This document shows positions 9,086 through 17,662 of a stretch of 63,614 nucleotides of DNA, in pieces. Numbering within the stretch: position 1 is the first letter of the stretch; every line of letters starts with the position of its first letter. Position numbers and translations under genes: made by a program. Under the pieces are notes generated by a model. The model searched no databases and was not told where the DNA came from. It saw only the letters and a list, made by a program, of their open reading frames with translations. Source of the stretch: Gammaproteobacteria bacterium (GTDB lineage: Bacteria; Pseudomonadota; Gammaproteobacteria; Pseudomonadales; Azotimanducaceae); the NCBI GenBank assembly GCA_009846005.1, contig VXYL01000002.1, positions 1-63,614 on the forward strand, in the 5' to 3' direction.

Positions 9086-11316
9086 CGCTGACCCTCGTTG
9101 TTCGTTGCGCCCGGTCCCGCGACGACTTCCTCGTCAGCGCTCAACAGGTAGCGATAGAGCTTGATCGCAAGCATGCCGTCGTCTGCCTCCAGCAGGCGCA
9201 GGGCGTCGGGCGTCAGCCTTGCGATCCGGCACGCATCGTCCGCCACGGTGGCATTCTGTGCTAGCCGAGACCCGACCAAGGAATGCGGTTCGATCACCGC
9301 ACCCGTCCCGCGCTGTGCGAGACGATCACCCGCTGCGCCGTACACCCAGACGCTGCCGGTCGCTACCAGCCCGACCCCGGCGAACGGCTCGCCGGCCGCG
9401 ACAATGGAAGCACCCGAGTCGTGCGGTTCGATTGTGATCCAGTCGCCGAGTTCGTCAAGGAGTTCCTCGAATTGCGCCTGCCGATCGAGATGCCGCCCCA
9501 TCTCCTCCGCCACCGTCTCCAACAAATACCCGCCGGCTTCGCCATCGACGCGGTAGTCTTCAATGACGATGTCCTCGCACCGCGCGAGGCCAGCGTCGGC
9601 GTCCGGCTCGAACATCACATCATCGAACAGGGGCGGTGGCAGATTGCGGCGCAACTCGCTGTCCAGCCGTTCCGGCGCGGCGCAAATCACCACACGCGTA
9701 TCGGTGTCACGTGCCGCGCCCACGAACCGGCACAGCGCGTTCACCGAGGAGAAATCAAGCCCGGAAACGGCGTCGAAGTCGAGCAGCACGCAGCGCGGAC
9801 TCGGCTCGCCGGCCAGGGACTTCCTGAGTCGGTCGACCAGCCTATAGCCGCTGCCGAAGAACACATAGCCGGCCAGCCGATAGGCATGTACCAGATCTCC
9901 ACGCGCCTTCAGGATGGCCCGGTCGGGAATCGTGCGCCTCCGCGTACTGCGTCGCTCACGGGCCGTGTACCGCGAATCAACCAGGTCGATACGGCTAATG
10001 CGCACGACGAAGAACACAATGGTGATGAGCATCCCGACGCCAACCCCCTCGAAGAATCCAAACACAGTGATGGTGAGGAACATCACAACGACGATCAGGT
10101 AGTCCGCTATGGGTACACGTTTGCGCACCTTCACCAACCAATCGTCGAGCATCACCATGCCGGTGAACAACAGCACGCCGCCCATCAGAGGCACCGGAAC
10201 CGCCTTTAGAACGATATCTCCCACGAGCAAGGTTGCGCCGATCACCAACGCGGCGACAACACCGGTGAACCGCATGTCGGCACCGAACATAAGGCTGCGC
10301 ATCGACGTCGGGACAATCATGCATCCCGGTGGGCCGCCGCCAACGCCTGCGACCACGCCCGCGACGCCCACCGACCGGAATTCGTGGTTCCAATCCAATT
10401 CCCGGTTGGCCGCGACCTCAAGTCCCCCCACGTACATCACGACGCACAACAACGTCACGATAACCAGCGTGAGCATGTTCGGGATCTGGCCGGCAACGGC
10501 CGCCCAGTCCACGAGAATCAACTCGCCGAGGCCGAAGCCGGGCCAGAGACGACCCTCGGAGATCCCACCAAACAGGAGGCCGGCGGCCGCTGCGTCGTCA
10601 GTCGGTATCGCAAGGGCCGCGAGGCCAAGGTGACAGAAAGCCGCCGCTAGCGGAAAGCTGACCGGCAGGAGCAGGAAACTGTTCCATCGCTTGGCCGCGA
10701 GGTACACGCCGACGCCGTAGGCGATGCCGATGCCCCAGTTCGCCACGACAAGGGGTTCGAGCAGCGTGTCCCACGTCTGAACGTCGAGTTTCACGCCCAT
10801 CATCGACAAGCCGACCAGACAAGCCACCCCACCGGTTCCGGCAACGAACCCCGACGACACGGGATAGGGTATGAACCGGATCATGTTGGCCAGTCGGAAA
10901 TGCCCGATCAACCACGTACACGCCCCCGTTGCCACGGCGCACAGCACGATTATCGCGACCATCGTCGCAAACAAGGCATCGCCCTCGGCAGCCAAGGAGC
11001 CGCCAATAACGGCCAAGACGATCAACGTCGGTACCGGCGGCGCGGACACCGCACCACGGAAGCCACTCATCAGGGCAAGCACGAGACACGCGGCGAAGCA
11101 ACCAAATAGAACGAGGCCGACGCCTTCGGAGGAATACGGCGCCAAAGGGCCGGAGAAGATGAGCCCCGCAAGGGAGATTTCGCCCACGACGACGGCCGCG
11201 CCGGACACCAAGCCGACCGTCACGGCGAGGAGCGTCTTCTTCGACAGGACCTTGCTGCCAAGCCCTGCGGTCGCGCCGCGCATCCGCGCGAGCTTGCTGA
11301 ACCGGGATTCACCCAC
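9082..11316 (-). CDS. SulP-family anion transporter with STAS and cyclic-nucleotide-binding-like tail
   Basis: A 744-aa inner-membrane protein. Residues ~28-440 are a run of hydrophobic segments typical of SulP/SLC26 transporters. Residues ~470-575 form a STAS domain with the expected Asp-Phe-Ser-Ser (Ser523/Ser524) turn. Residues ~620-735 look like a cyclic-nucleotide-binding (CAP-ED) fold, including the phrase FAGVGLVATGSVWVYG. Start is GTG at 11316 with GGAG about 10 bases upstream. The gene overlaps the downstream polyketide synthase start by ATGA. The transported ion (sulfate, bicarbonate or a carboxylate) cannot be read from the sequence. Its coupling to a PKS suggests a role in supplying or exporting something for that pathway, but this is inference. 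Confidence 0.9.
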   Translation of the reverse strand: MGESRFSKLARMRGATAGLGSKVLSKKTLLAVTVGLVSGAAVVVGEISLAGLIFSGPLAPYSSEGVGLVLFGCFAACLVLALMSGFRGAVSAPPVPTLIVLAVIGGSLAAEGDALFATMVAIIVLCAVATGACTWLIGHFRLANMIRFIPYPVSSGFVAGTGGVACLVGLSMMGVKLDVQTWDTLLEPLVVANWGIGIAYGVGVYLAAKRWNSFLLLPVSFPLAAAFCHLGLAALAIPTDDAAAAGLLFGGISEGRLWPGFGLGELILVDWAAVAGQIPNMLTLVIVTLLCVVMYVGGLEVAANRELDWNHEFRSVGVAGVVAGVGGGPPGCMIVPTSMRSLMFGADMRFTGVVAALVIGATLLVGDIVLKAVPVPLMGGVLLFTGMVMLDDWLVKVRKRVPIADYLIVVVMFLTITVFGFFEGVGVGMLITIVFFVVRISRIDLVDSRYTARERRSTRRRTIPDRAILKARGDLVHAYRLAGYVFFGSGYRLVDRLRKSLAGEPSPRCVLLDFDAVSGLDFSSVNALCRFVGAARDTDTRVVICAAPERLDSELRRNLPPPLFDDVMFEPDADAGLARCEDIVIEDYRVDGEAGGYLLETVAEEMGRHLDRQAQFEELLDELGDWITIEPHDSGASIVAAGEPFAGVGLVATGSVWVYGAAGDRLAQRGTGAVIEPHSLVGSRLAQNATVADDACRIARLTPDALRLLEADDGMLAIKLYRYLLSADEEVVAGPGATNNEGQR

Positions 11317-11382
11317 TTACGACCGTCTCCCAACCCGTCAGGTCGAAGGGCCTTGAACTACCTGGCTATCGACACTGCCAAG

Positions 11383-11410
11383 ACTATATCGGGCTCCGGT
11401 TCGACGCCAA
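11383..11410 (-). promoter_or_regulatory. Candidate promoter for sulP-PKS operon
   Basis: In the 106-base gap before the SulP gene, the minus strand reads TTGGCG (11410-11405), a 16-base spacer, then TATAGT (11388-11383). The -10 is good and the -35 weak. It sits just after the stop of the upstream hydrolase gene, which suggests the transporter and PKS can be transcribed independently. Confidence 0.35.
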
Positions 11411-11422
11411 CCCGCGCGTCGG

Positions 11423-12289
11423 TCACGGCTGTGCGTTCTGGGCCAGGAACGCGCGCACTTCGGCACCGAGGCGTGCCGTATCCGGCGAAGCATGGTAGGC
11501 GAACGCGTGCGCCAGGCCGGGGTAGAAGAGGTACGTAAGCGAGCCGCCCGCGTTTTGGTACTCGTGCAGGAGTTCGAGCGTCATCTGAGGCGGTACGTTG
11601 GCGTCTTCGCCTGGCTGCACCACGAGGAGCGGCGGGAGGCGCTGCGCTTCGCCTTCACGCAGCGCCCGCTGCACGCTTGCCTCGCGCATGTGGGCCTCGT
11701 CGCGGTAGTAGCGGCGGTGCGCGGCGGCCAACTCCTCGCGACCGGCGCGGCGCGCGTAGCGGAACCGGAACAAGGGATCGGAGACCGGCCACAGCGCAAC
11801 CACGCAGCAAACTTGGGCCGACAGCGATTCGGCATGGACGTCCGCCGCGATCGTTGTGCCGCGGTGGGCATCGATGTCCGGCTGGATGGCTGCGAGCAGT
11901 ACCAGGTGGCCGCCGGAACTGCTGCCGATGAGACCGATGCGGTCCGGGTCGACCGCGAACTCCGCCGCCCGTGCCCGCACAAAGCGGATTCCGGCCGTGA
12001 TGTCCTGGACGGCGCATGGGTGCTTGCCGTTGCGGCCGTCGCGGAAGTCGAGTGAGAAGACGGTGAACCCCGCGGCCGCGAAGTCGCGGCAGAGCACGTC
12101 GGGGGACAACCGGTCGTTGGAAGTCCAGGCCCCGCCGTGAACCATGACGACCGCCCTGCCCAACCGCATGGCCGCGTCGGGCGTTTCGTAGCGCTCCGCG
12201 AGGAGATCGAGGCCGTCGACTCGACCGTAGGTCAGCGTAGCGGTGTCGACCGGGGCCGATGGCGGACCAGCCCGGTCAGGCGGCGACAC
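11423..12289 (-). CDS. Alpha/beta hydrolase (HSL/BD-FAE-like esterase)
   Basis: A 288-aa cytoplasmic esterase-type alpha/beta hydrolase. Oxyanion-hole HGGAW starts at residue 51, the nucleophile elbow GSSSGG gives Ser124, the acid is Asp229 (PGEDANVP) and the base His261 (GLAHAF). Length and motif spacing match the hormone-sensitive-lipase or arylformamidase-like group. The natural substrate is unknown. Its ATG overlaps the last 14 bases of the upstream MaoC-like gene, so the two are co-transcribed and may act on the same acyl compound. Confidence 0.85.
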   Translation of the reverse strand: MSPPDRAGPPSAPVDTATLTYGRVDGLDLLAERYETPDAAMRLGRAVVMVHGGAWTSNDRLSPDVLCRDFAAAGFTVFSLDFRDGRNGKHPCAVQDITAGIRFVRARAAEFAVDPDRIGLIGSSSGGHLVLLAAIQPDIDAHRGTTIAADVHAESLSAQVCCVVALWPVSDPLFRFRYARRAGREELAAAHRRYYRDEAHMREASVQRALREGEAQRLPPLLVVQPGEDANVPPQMTLELLHEYQNAGGSLTYLFYPGLAHAFAYHASPDTARLGAEVRAFLAQNAQP

Positions 12290-13136
12290 TGGCCTCGGCG
12301 ATCAGCACCACTGTGCCGTCGGCCTTCTCCAACCAGACGAAGGCACCGCTGCGGTCGCTGCCGTTGCCGTCGGCGGGACCGGTCTCCACTCCCCGGGCCG
12401 TGATCACATCGTTCGGCCAGGTCGGATTGGTGAACTTCAGATCCAGGCGGCCGCTATGCCACCAGGCATCGCCGAACCGCTCCTCCAAAAGGTGCGCCGT
12501 GTAGGCAAGCGTCATTCGGCCGCCCACCACCACGTCGCGGAATCCCAAGGCCTCGGATTCTTTCTTGTCGGTATGGTAGTTGGCATCGCCGTGGAAGAAC
12601 GTCCCGCACATTTCAAGGGTTATCGTCCGCGTCAGACCCCCGAAGCGCTCGCCTTCGGGAATCACGAACTTGCGGGCGCCCGGCTTCTTCGACGGATCGC
12701 GAAACGTCACCTGTCCACCTTCCGGTTTCTCGCGGAGGAAGCTCTGGTGGTGGTGCGTCCGAACGGCAAGATTCCCGTCCCCATCTCTCGCCTCGGCCAC
12801 GTAGTAGACCACTGAGCGGTCCCGGTGCGGGTAGATGTCGCGGATGCGTCCGCTCACCGAGTAGGCCTGGCCTACGGTCAACGCCCCGAAACACTCCAAA
12901 CCCTGGCGCATCCACAGGTGGCCGATGTGGTTGGAGAAAGCAATCTCGCCGAAATACCGGTTCTCGGCATCGCTGCCGAGCATGGTCGGCACCTTGGCGT
13001 CGTTGCGCGGGGTCAGCGCAAGTCCCCCGTAGTAGTCGGCAATCATCGAGTCCGTCACCGCGAACTGGCGATCGGTCAACTGCTTGCCGACGAAGGGTTC
13101 GGCCTGGTCTCTCATGTTGCCCCCGGATGCGTCCAT
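12276..13136 (-). CDS. MaoC/hot-dog fold protein (double hot-dog hydratase-like)
   Basis: A 286-aa protein with the layout of tandem hot-dog MaoC-like proteins: an N-terminal half ending near residue ~140 and a C-terminal half with a hydratase-like segment (FHGDANYHTD near 190) that resembles but does not match the classic SGDxNPLH motif. It may hydrate an enoyl-CoA or bind an acyl thioester; the divergent motif makes activity uncertain. ATG at 13136 has no clear ribosome-binding site. ATG at 13115 (MRDQ) follows GGGGG by a good distance and may be the true start. First gene of a two-gene operon with the esterase. Confidence 0.7.
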   Translation of the reverse strand: MDASGGNMRDQAEPFVGKQLTDRQFAVTDSMIADYYGGLALTPRNDAKVPTMLGSDAENRYFGEIAFSNHIGHLWMRQGLECFGALTVGQAYSVSGRIRDIYPHRDRSVVYYVAEARDGDGNLAVRTHHHQSFLREKPEGGQVTFRDPSKKPGARKFVIPEGERFGGLTRTITLEMCGTFFHGDANYHTDKKESEALGFRDVVVGGRMTLAYTAHLLEERFGDAWWHSGRLDLKFTNPTWPNDVITARGVETGPADGNGSDRSGAFVWLEKADGTVVLIAEASVAA

Positions 13137-13242
13137 TACGCATGCAGTGTAGTGCAGGCGGTCGGGCTTCGCATGGCGCGATCATGGCCAATACCGCCAT
13201 CGGTTGGTCGTACAATCCCCGCCACGCCTGTCGGAGGTTCGC

Positions 13243-14472
13243 GTGACGAATCCGAGCCACCCCCATCCGCCATACCCCGAGCCGCGGACGTCGCTCCTGA
13301 TCGAGCTTCAAGGGGACCGCCCGGGGGCGCTGGAGGCCGCCCTCAAACCGTTCGCACGACACGGCGTCAGTCTCACCCACATCGAGTCCCGACCGCGGCG
13401 GGCGCAGACCTTCGACTTCTACGTGGACTGCGACAGCGAAGCCGACGAAGCCGCGATGCGGGCCACGATCGCCGAGCTTCGCGAAGCCGCGGTCGGCGTC
13501 GTGGTCCTCGACCACAAGAACGTGCCCTGGTTTCCAAGGCACGCCGCTGAACTCGACCGCATCGCCAACAACACCCTGGACGCGGGCGTTGCCCTCGAGG
13601 CCGATCATCCGGGCTTTGCCGATCCCCACTACCGGGCCCGGCGCGCCATGGTCGACGGCTTGGCTCGCGGGTACCGCCACGGCGGCGAGTTTCCGGTCGT
13701 CGAGTACTCGGGTGCCGAGCACGCAACCTGGCGAGAGGTGTACGGACGCCTCGCCCCGCTGCGACGCCGCTTCGCCTGCACGGAGTACCGGCGGGCACTG
13801 GCAGATCTGGAACGCCATTGCCAATTCGGGATGGATCGCATCGCGCAAGGCCGCGCGGTCAGCGATTTCCTTCAGTCGCGCACGGGGTTTCGGCTGCGCC
13901 CGGTCGCCGGGCTGCTCTGTCCCCGGGACTTCCTGAACGGCCTGGCGTTTCGGGTGTTCTTCTCGACGCAGTACATCCGCCACCCGTCGAAGCCCTTCTA
14001 CACACCTGAACCGGATGTCTGCCACGAGTTGCTCGGCCATGCGCCGATGTTCGCGGACCCCGCGTTTGCGGACCTGTCCCAGGAAATCGGACTCGCGAGC
14101 CTGGGTGCCAGCGACGACGACATCGAGCGCCTCGCGCGCTGCTATTGGCACTCCGTCGAGTTTGGGCTGGTGCGGGAAGGCGGCGAAAGGAAAGCCTACG
14201 GCGCGGGCCTGCTGTCGAGTTTCGGCGAACTGGAGCACGCCTGCGCAGGGTCATCCTGCGCGCGGTTCATCGAATGGGACCCCGGCGCCGCCGCCAAACG
14301 ACGCTATCCCGTCACCGAATACCAGCCGGTCTACTTCGTGGCCGAATCGCTACTGGATGCCAAGATCCGCATGCGCGCATTCTGCGAAGCCTTGCCACGC
14401 CAGTTCTACGCTCGCTACAACCCTGCCACCGACAGCATCTGGGTAGACCGCGCGGTGCGCCGGACGGATTGA
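13243..14472 (+). CDS. Phenylalanine/aromatic amino acid hydroxylase with N-terminal ACT domain
   Basis: A pterin-dependent, iron-dependent aromatic amino acid hydroxylase, expected to turn phenylalanine into tyrosine. The GTG at 13243 is the start because GGAGG lies 5 bases upstream (13233-13237); an in-frame TTG at 13204 lacks this. The product is 409 aa. Residues ~15-75 are an ACT regulatory domain (TSLLIELQGDRPGALEAALK). The catalytic domain follows, with iron ligands His261 and His266 in CHELLGH and Glu306 in SVEFGLV. Most bacterial PhhA proteins are about 260-300 aa and lack ACT, so this resembles the animal enzyme layout. A VOC-family gene follows 15 bases downstream. Confidence 0.9.
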   Translation: MTNPSHPHPPYPEPRTSLLIELQGDRPGALEAALKPFARHGVSLTHIESRPRRAQTFDFYVDCDSEADEAAMRATIAELREAAVGVVVLDHKNVPWFPRHAAELDRIANNTLDAGVALEADHPGFADPHYRARRAMVDGLARGYRHGGEFPVVEYSGAEHATWREVYGRLAPLRRRFACTEYRRALADLERHCQFGMDRIAQGRAVSDFLQSRTGFRLRPVAGLLCPRDFLNGLAFRVFFSTQYIRHPSKPFYTPEPDVCHELLGHAPMFADPAFADLSQEIGLASLGASDDDIERLARCYWHSVEFGLVREGGERKAYGAGLLSSFGELEHACAGSSCARFIEWDPGAAAKRRYPVTEYQPVYFVAESLLDAKIRMRAFCEALPRQFYARYNPATDSIWVDRAVRRTD

Positions 14473-14487
14473 CAAGGGGGAGATCCC

Positions 14488-14949
14488 ATGAACGAAGGAC
14501 CCACCGAGCCCATTGGCCGGTTCGACCATATTGGTATCGCCGTGCGCAGCATCGACAGTGCGCGCGGATTCTTCGAGGACGTGCTCGGCGCCAAGCACCG
14601 GCGCACTGCGGATCATCACAGCGGCGACTTCCGCATCGCCCTGTTCGACCTGCACGACTTCTGCATCGAACTCCTGGAGCCAATCAACCCGGCGGGATTC
14701 CTCGCCAGGTTCCTGGAGAAACGCGGCGAGGGATTCCATCACCTCACCCTGCAGACACCGGATCTCGAACAGAAGGTCGAGGCCATGGAGGAAGCCGGTG
14801 TGCGCGTCGTCGACAAGAGCTTCGACGACCCGACCTCCATCGACGCGTTCATTTCACCGAAGAGCGCCCATGGGTTGCTCATTCAACTGGGCGAGACCCC
14901 CGGGCCGCTGAACAATCGGCCGTACTGGGAGGGCGATGAGCAGGGTTGA
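14488..14949 (+). CDS. VOC-family protein (methylmalonyl-CoA epimerase-like)
   Basis: A 153-aa vicinal-oxygen-chelate protein with the two beta-alpha-beta-beta-beta halves of glyoxalase/epimerase proteins. It has FDHIGIAV (His14), IELLEP (Glu61), GFHHLTL (His84/85) and LLIQLGE near the end. This pattern is close to methylmalonyl-CoA epimerase, but the last metal ligand, normally Glu, is Gln133 here. It could be an epimerase, a 4-hydroxyphenylpyruvate-related enzyme or another dioxygenase-like protein. It follows the phenylalanine hydroxylase by 15 bases, with a GGGGGAGA ribosome-binding site, so a job in aromatic catabolism is also possible. Confidence 0.75.
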   Translation: MNEGPTEPIGRFDHIGIAVRSIDSARGFFEDVLGAKHRRTADHHSGDFRIALFDLHDFCIELLEPINPAGFLARFLEKRGEGFHHLTLQTPDLEQKVEAMEEAGVRVVDKSFDDPTSIDAFISPKSAHGLLIQLGETPGPLNNRPYWEGDEQG

Positions 14950-14997
14950 GTCGCAACCGGGACGTGCCATCGCTTCACAGACCATCCTGCCGAGAAC

Positions 14998-15816
14998 TCA
15001 ACGCGCCAGGTACAACCTCGTATGTATCTCGCCAGTACGTGGGTTGACCCACATTTCCAGGACGTCAATGTCGTCAGGTGCCGCGTCGAAAACAAGGATG
15101 CCCCCCAAAGCACCGTCGCCCCAACTAGGGTAAACAACATCCTGGAGGCGTATGGTCCCCACCGTGTCGGCCTCGATCGTCCCGGTGACTTCGGGTGGTG
15201 GAGCTGAGTCGCCGCGATGGGTCAAGAACTTCATCCGATAGTGCGCCGAAGCTCCACCGGCGTTCATTATCACCAATCGTGCGTTATAGGCCTCGGACAT
15301 GCGGAGGTAGGGAAGGTGGAATCTGGCCGTGCGGGAATCGGGGTTTGGCGTTGGCGTGGCGAACAGGTCGTCGGACAGAGTGACACGGCCCATGGCATCG
15401 TTGACTAACGACCCGTAGAACGCCGCCACGGCGGGCGCATTGGACGGCGTGAACCGGACATCGGCAATATCGCCGGTACGCACGACGGTCAGAACGTGGC
15501 CGTCCGATTCGAACCGGAGTACGTAACGGATGTCCGTGCGTATGACCGCGCTGTCGGGATCCACGTCCGCCCGTACCGACCCGTCGGCGTACACCCGAAC
15601 CGCATCCAGCCGCGGATAGTCTCGCGACACTACCCAAGCAGCGGGCAGCGCAGGATCGGCGAGAGCGCCGAAGTTCGCCAACGTATCGCCCTTGTAGATT
15701 TCGTCGTCCTCGATCGTGATTGTTTCCACGCCTGTCGCGGCCATTGCCATCGCGCCGGAATGAGTTGCCAGAGACGTGGTGGCCGCGAAGACGAGCGCCA
15801 TCGGTCGGATGTCCAT
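14998..15816 (-). CDS. Secreted protein of unknown function
   Basis: I do not recognise a family. The most credible start is ATG at 15816, giving 272 aa with an N-terminal signal-like stretch (MALVFAATTSL, then alanine-rich) followed by a mature region rich in beta-type sequence (LRFESDGHVLTVVRTGD; VTGTIEADTVGTIRL). The frame is open upstream to 15951, but those 45 residues are arginine-rich and look untranslated. It is convergent with the VOC gene and stands alone. The rhythm suggests an Ig-like or other beta-sandwich extracellular protein. Confidence 0.6.
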   Translation of the reverse strand: MDIRPMALVFAATTSLATHSGAMAMAATGVETITIEDDEIYKGDTLANFGALADPALPAAWVVSRDYPRLDAVRVYADGSVRADVDPDSAVIRTDIRYVLRFESDGHVLTVVRTGDIADVRFTPSNAPAVAAFYGSLVNDAMGRVTLSDDLFATPTPNPDSRTARFHLPYLRMSEAYNARLVIMNAGGASAHYRMKFLTHRGDSAPPPEVTGTIEADTVGTIRLQDVVYPSWGDGALGGILVFDAAPDDIDVLEMWVNPRTGEIHTRLYLAR

Positions 15817-15950
15817 GGGCAGGGCTCCATCGCTGATTCGCACGAACCGTATCACGCGGGCTGTTACGGTCGAGAGACGGTCGGCAAGGCCGTGGCGTTC
15901 CAGCCAACCACTGGGTTCGCTGCCTCGTCGGGAAAGTCGTTGCGCCGCCA

Positions 15951-15975
15951 CGGGACGGGCAAGCCCGTCCCCTAC
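15951..15975 (-). repeat. Dispersed palindromic repeat, copy A (half unit)
   Basis: Half of the bipartite repeat: on the minus strand GTAGGGGACGGGC then TT and GCCCGTCCCG, able to form a 9-bp hairpin. It contains the TAG stop codon (15972-15974) of the adjacent ABC gene. There is no T-tract, so it is not a classical terminator. Confidence 0.75.
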
Positions 15976-17576
15976 TGGCGCACGACCTCCTCGTCCGCCT
16001 CCAAATCGAGGGCGGCGTGGAACAGCGCCTTGGTGTAGTCGCTCTTGGGATTGGTGAACACGTCCCTGGCCGGTCCCTGCTCCACGATGACGCCGTCGCG
16101 CATCACGATCAGCCAGTTGGCCAGCGCCCGAACGACCTTCAGGTCGTGGCTGACGAACAGATATCCCAAGTCGTGAGCGACCTGCAGATCGCGCAGCAGA
16201 TCCACGATCTGGGCCTGTACCGACATATCAAGGGCGGAGGTCGGTTCGTCCAGAACGACGAACCGGGGTTTCAGCACCATCGCCCGGGCGATGGAGATGC
16301 GCTGCCGCTGGCCGCCAGAGAACTCGTGCGGATAACGGTCCATGTGCTCGTGCTCAAGGCCCACCTCGTCGAGCACATCCGCAACACGTTTGCGTCGCTC
16401 GTCCTTGCCGACGTGGGGTTCGTGGATTCGCAATCCCTCCTCGATGATCTGCAGAACGGACAGGCGTGGCGACAGGCTGCCGAAGGGGTCCTGGAAGACG
16501 ATCTGCATGTCCTTGCGGAGCGGAATCAGGTTCTTGCGGCTGACGTCGCTGATGTCGTCGCCGTCGAAGCGTACGGCGCCTTCGCTGGCTAGCAGGCGCA
16601 GCATCGCAAGGCCCAATGTGGTCTTGCCGGAGCCGGACTCGCCGACAACGCCAACGGTCTGCCCGGCGCGGACCTCGACGTCCACGGTCTCGACGGCGGT
16701 GAAGAAGCGGCGGCCCCCGAACCAGCCCTTGCCGATCGCATACTTCACGGTCAGTGCATCGGCCGCGGCAACCACGGGTGCCCGACCGTTGGCGGCCGGC
16801 GGGTCGCCCTTCGGCTCGGCGGCGAGCAGGTGCCGTGTATAGGCGTGGCGCGGCTCGTTGAAGATCTGACGGTTCGATCCGGCCTCGACGATTTCGCCTT
16901 CCGTCATCACGCAGACCCGCTTGGCCATGTTGCGGACGATGCCCAGATCGTGGGTGATGAGCAGCATCGCCATGTTCAGCTCGCCCTGAAGATCCTTCAA
17001 GAGCTTGAGGATCTGTGCCTGGATGGTCACATCGAGAGCGGTCGTGGGTTCATCGGCGATCAAGAGTTGCGGTTCGTTGGCAAGCGCCATCGCGATCATT
17101 ACGCGCTGTCGCTGGCCGCCGGAGAGTTCATGCGGGTAGGCACCGAGGCGATCCTCGGCGTCCTGCAATCCAACCAGGTGGAGCAGTTCGAGGGTACGTT
17201 CCTGGGCCATCCTCGGCGACAGTCGCTTGTGCACGACGAGCGCTTCGCCGACCTGCTTGGCGATCGTGTGCAGGGGGTTCAGGGAGGTCATTGGCTCCTG
17301 GAAGATCATGCTGACAACACCGCCTCGGACATCGAGCAGGCGGTCTTTGTCGGCGCCAAGCATCTCTTCGCCGTTGACCAGGATGCTCCCGCCGGGATGG
17401 TGGGCCAGCGGGTAGGGGAGGAGTTGCAGGATCGAAAGGGCCGTTACCGATTTGCCGGAACCGGACTCGCCGACCAGAGCGACTGTCTCGCCCGCCTCGA
17501 TGTCGAAGGATACGCCCCGTACCGCCGGCTCCTCGCCGAAGCTGACGTGCAGGTTGTGTACCTCAAGCAGCGCCAT
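15972..17576 (-). CDS. Oligopeptide-type ABC transporter, duplicated ATP-binding protein (YejF-like)
   Basis: A 534-aa protein carrying two complete ABC ATPase domains in tandem, as in YejF or DppDF-type fusions. Each half has Walker A (GESGSGKS and GESGSGKT), a signature ([16 protein letters not shown]) and Walker B ([24 protein letters not shown]). Start is ATG at 17576 with GGGGGAAGG upstream; the GTG just before it is less likely. Such proteins energise peptide or microcin uptake permeases. No permease or substrate-binding gene lies next to it, so its membrane partners must be elsewhere. The stop codon lies inside repeat copy A. Confidence 0.9.
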   Translation of the reverse strand: MALLEVHNLHVSFGEEPAVRGVSFDIEAGETVALVGESGSGKSVTALSILQLLPYPLAHHPGGSILVNGEEMLGADKDRLLDVRGGVVSMIFQEPMTSLNPLHTIAKQVGEALVVHKRLSPRMAQERTLELLHLVGLQDAEDRLGAYPHELSGGQRQRVMIAMALANEPQLLIADEPTTALDVTIQAQILKLLKDLQGELNMAMLLITHDLGIVRNMAKRVCVMTEGEIVEAGSNRQIFNEPRHAYTRHLLAAEPKGDPPAANGRAPVVAAADALTVKYAIGKGWFGGRRFFTAVETVDVEVRAGQTVGVVGESGSGKTTLGLAMLRLLASEGAVRFDGDDISDVSRKNLIPLRKDMQIVFQDPFGSLSPRLSVLQIIEEGLRIHEPHVGKDERRKRVADVLDEVGLEHEHMDRYPHEFSGGQRQRISIARAMVLKPRFVVLDEPTSALDMSVQAQIVDLLRDLQVAHDLGYLFVSHDLKVVRALANWLIVMRDGVIVEQGPARDVFTNPKSDYTKALFHAALDLEADEEVVRQ

Positions 17577-17662
17577 CACCTTCCCCCTGACGCCCGACCG
17601 CGCGGCCGGAACTCGCGACGATTCTAACCGTTAATCGCCCATGCAATGGAAAGGCGGTCGCG

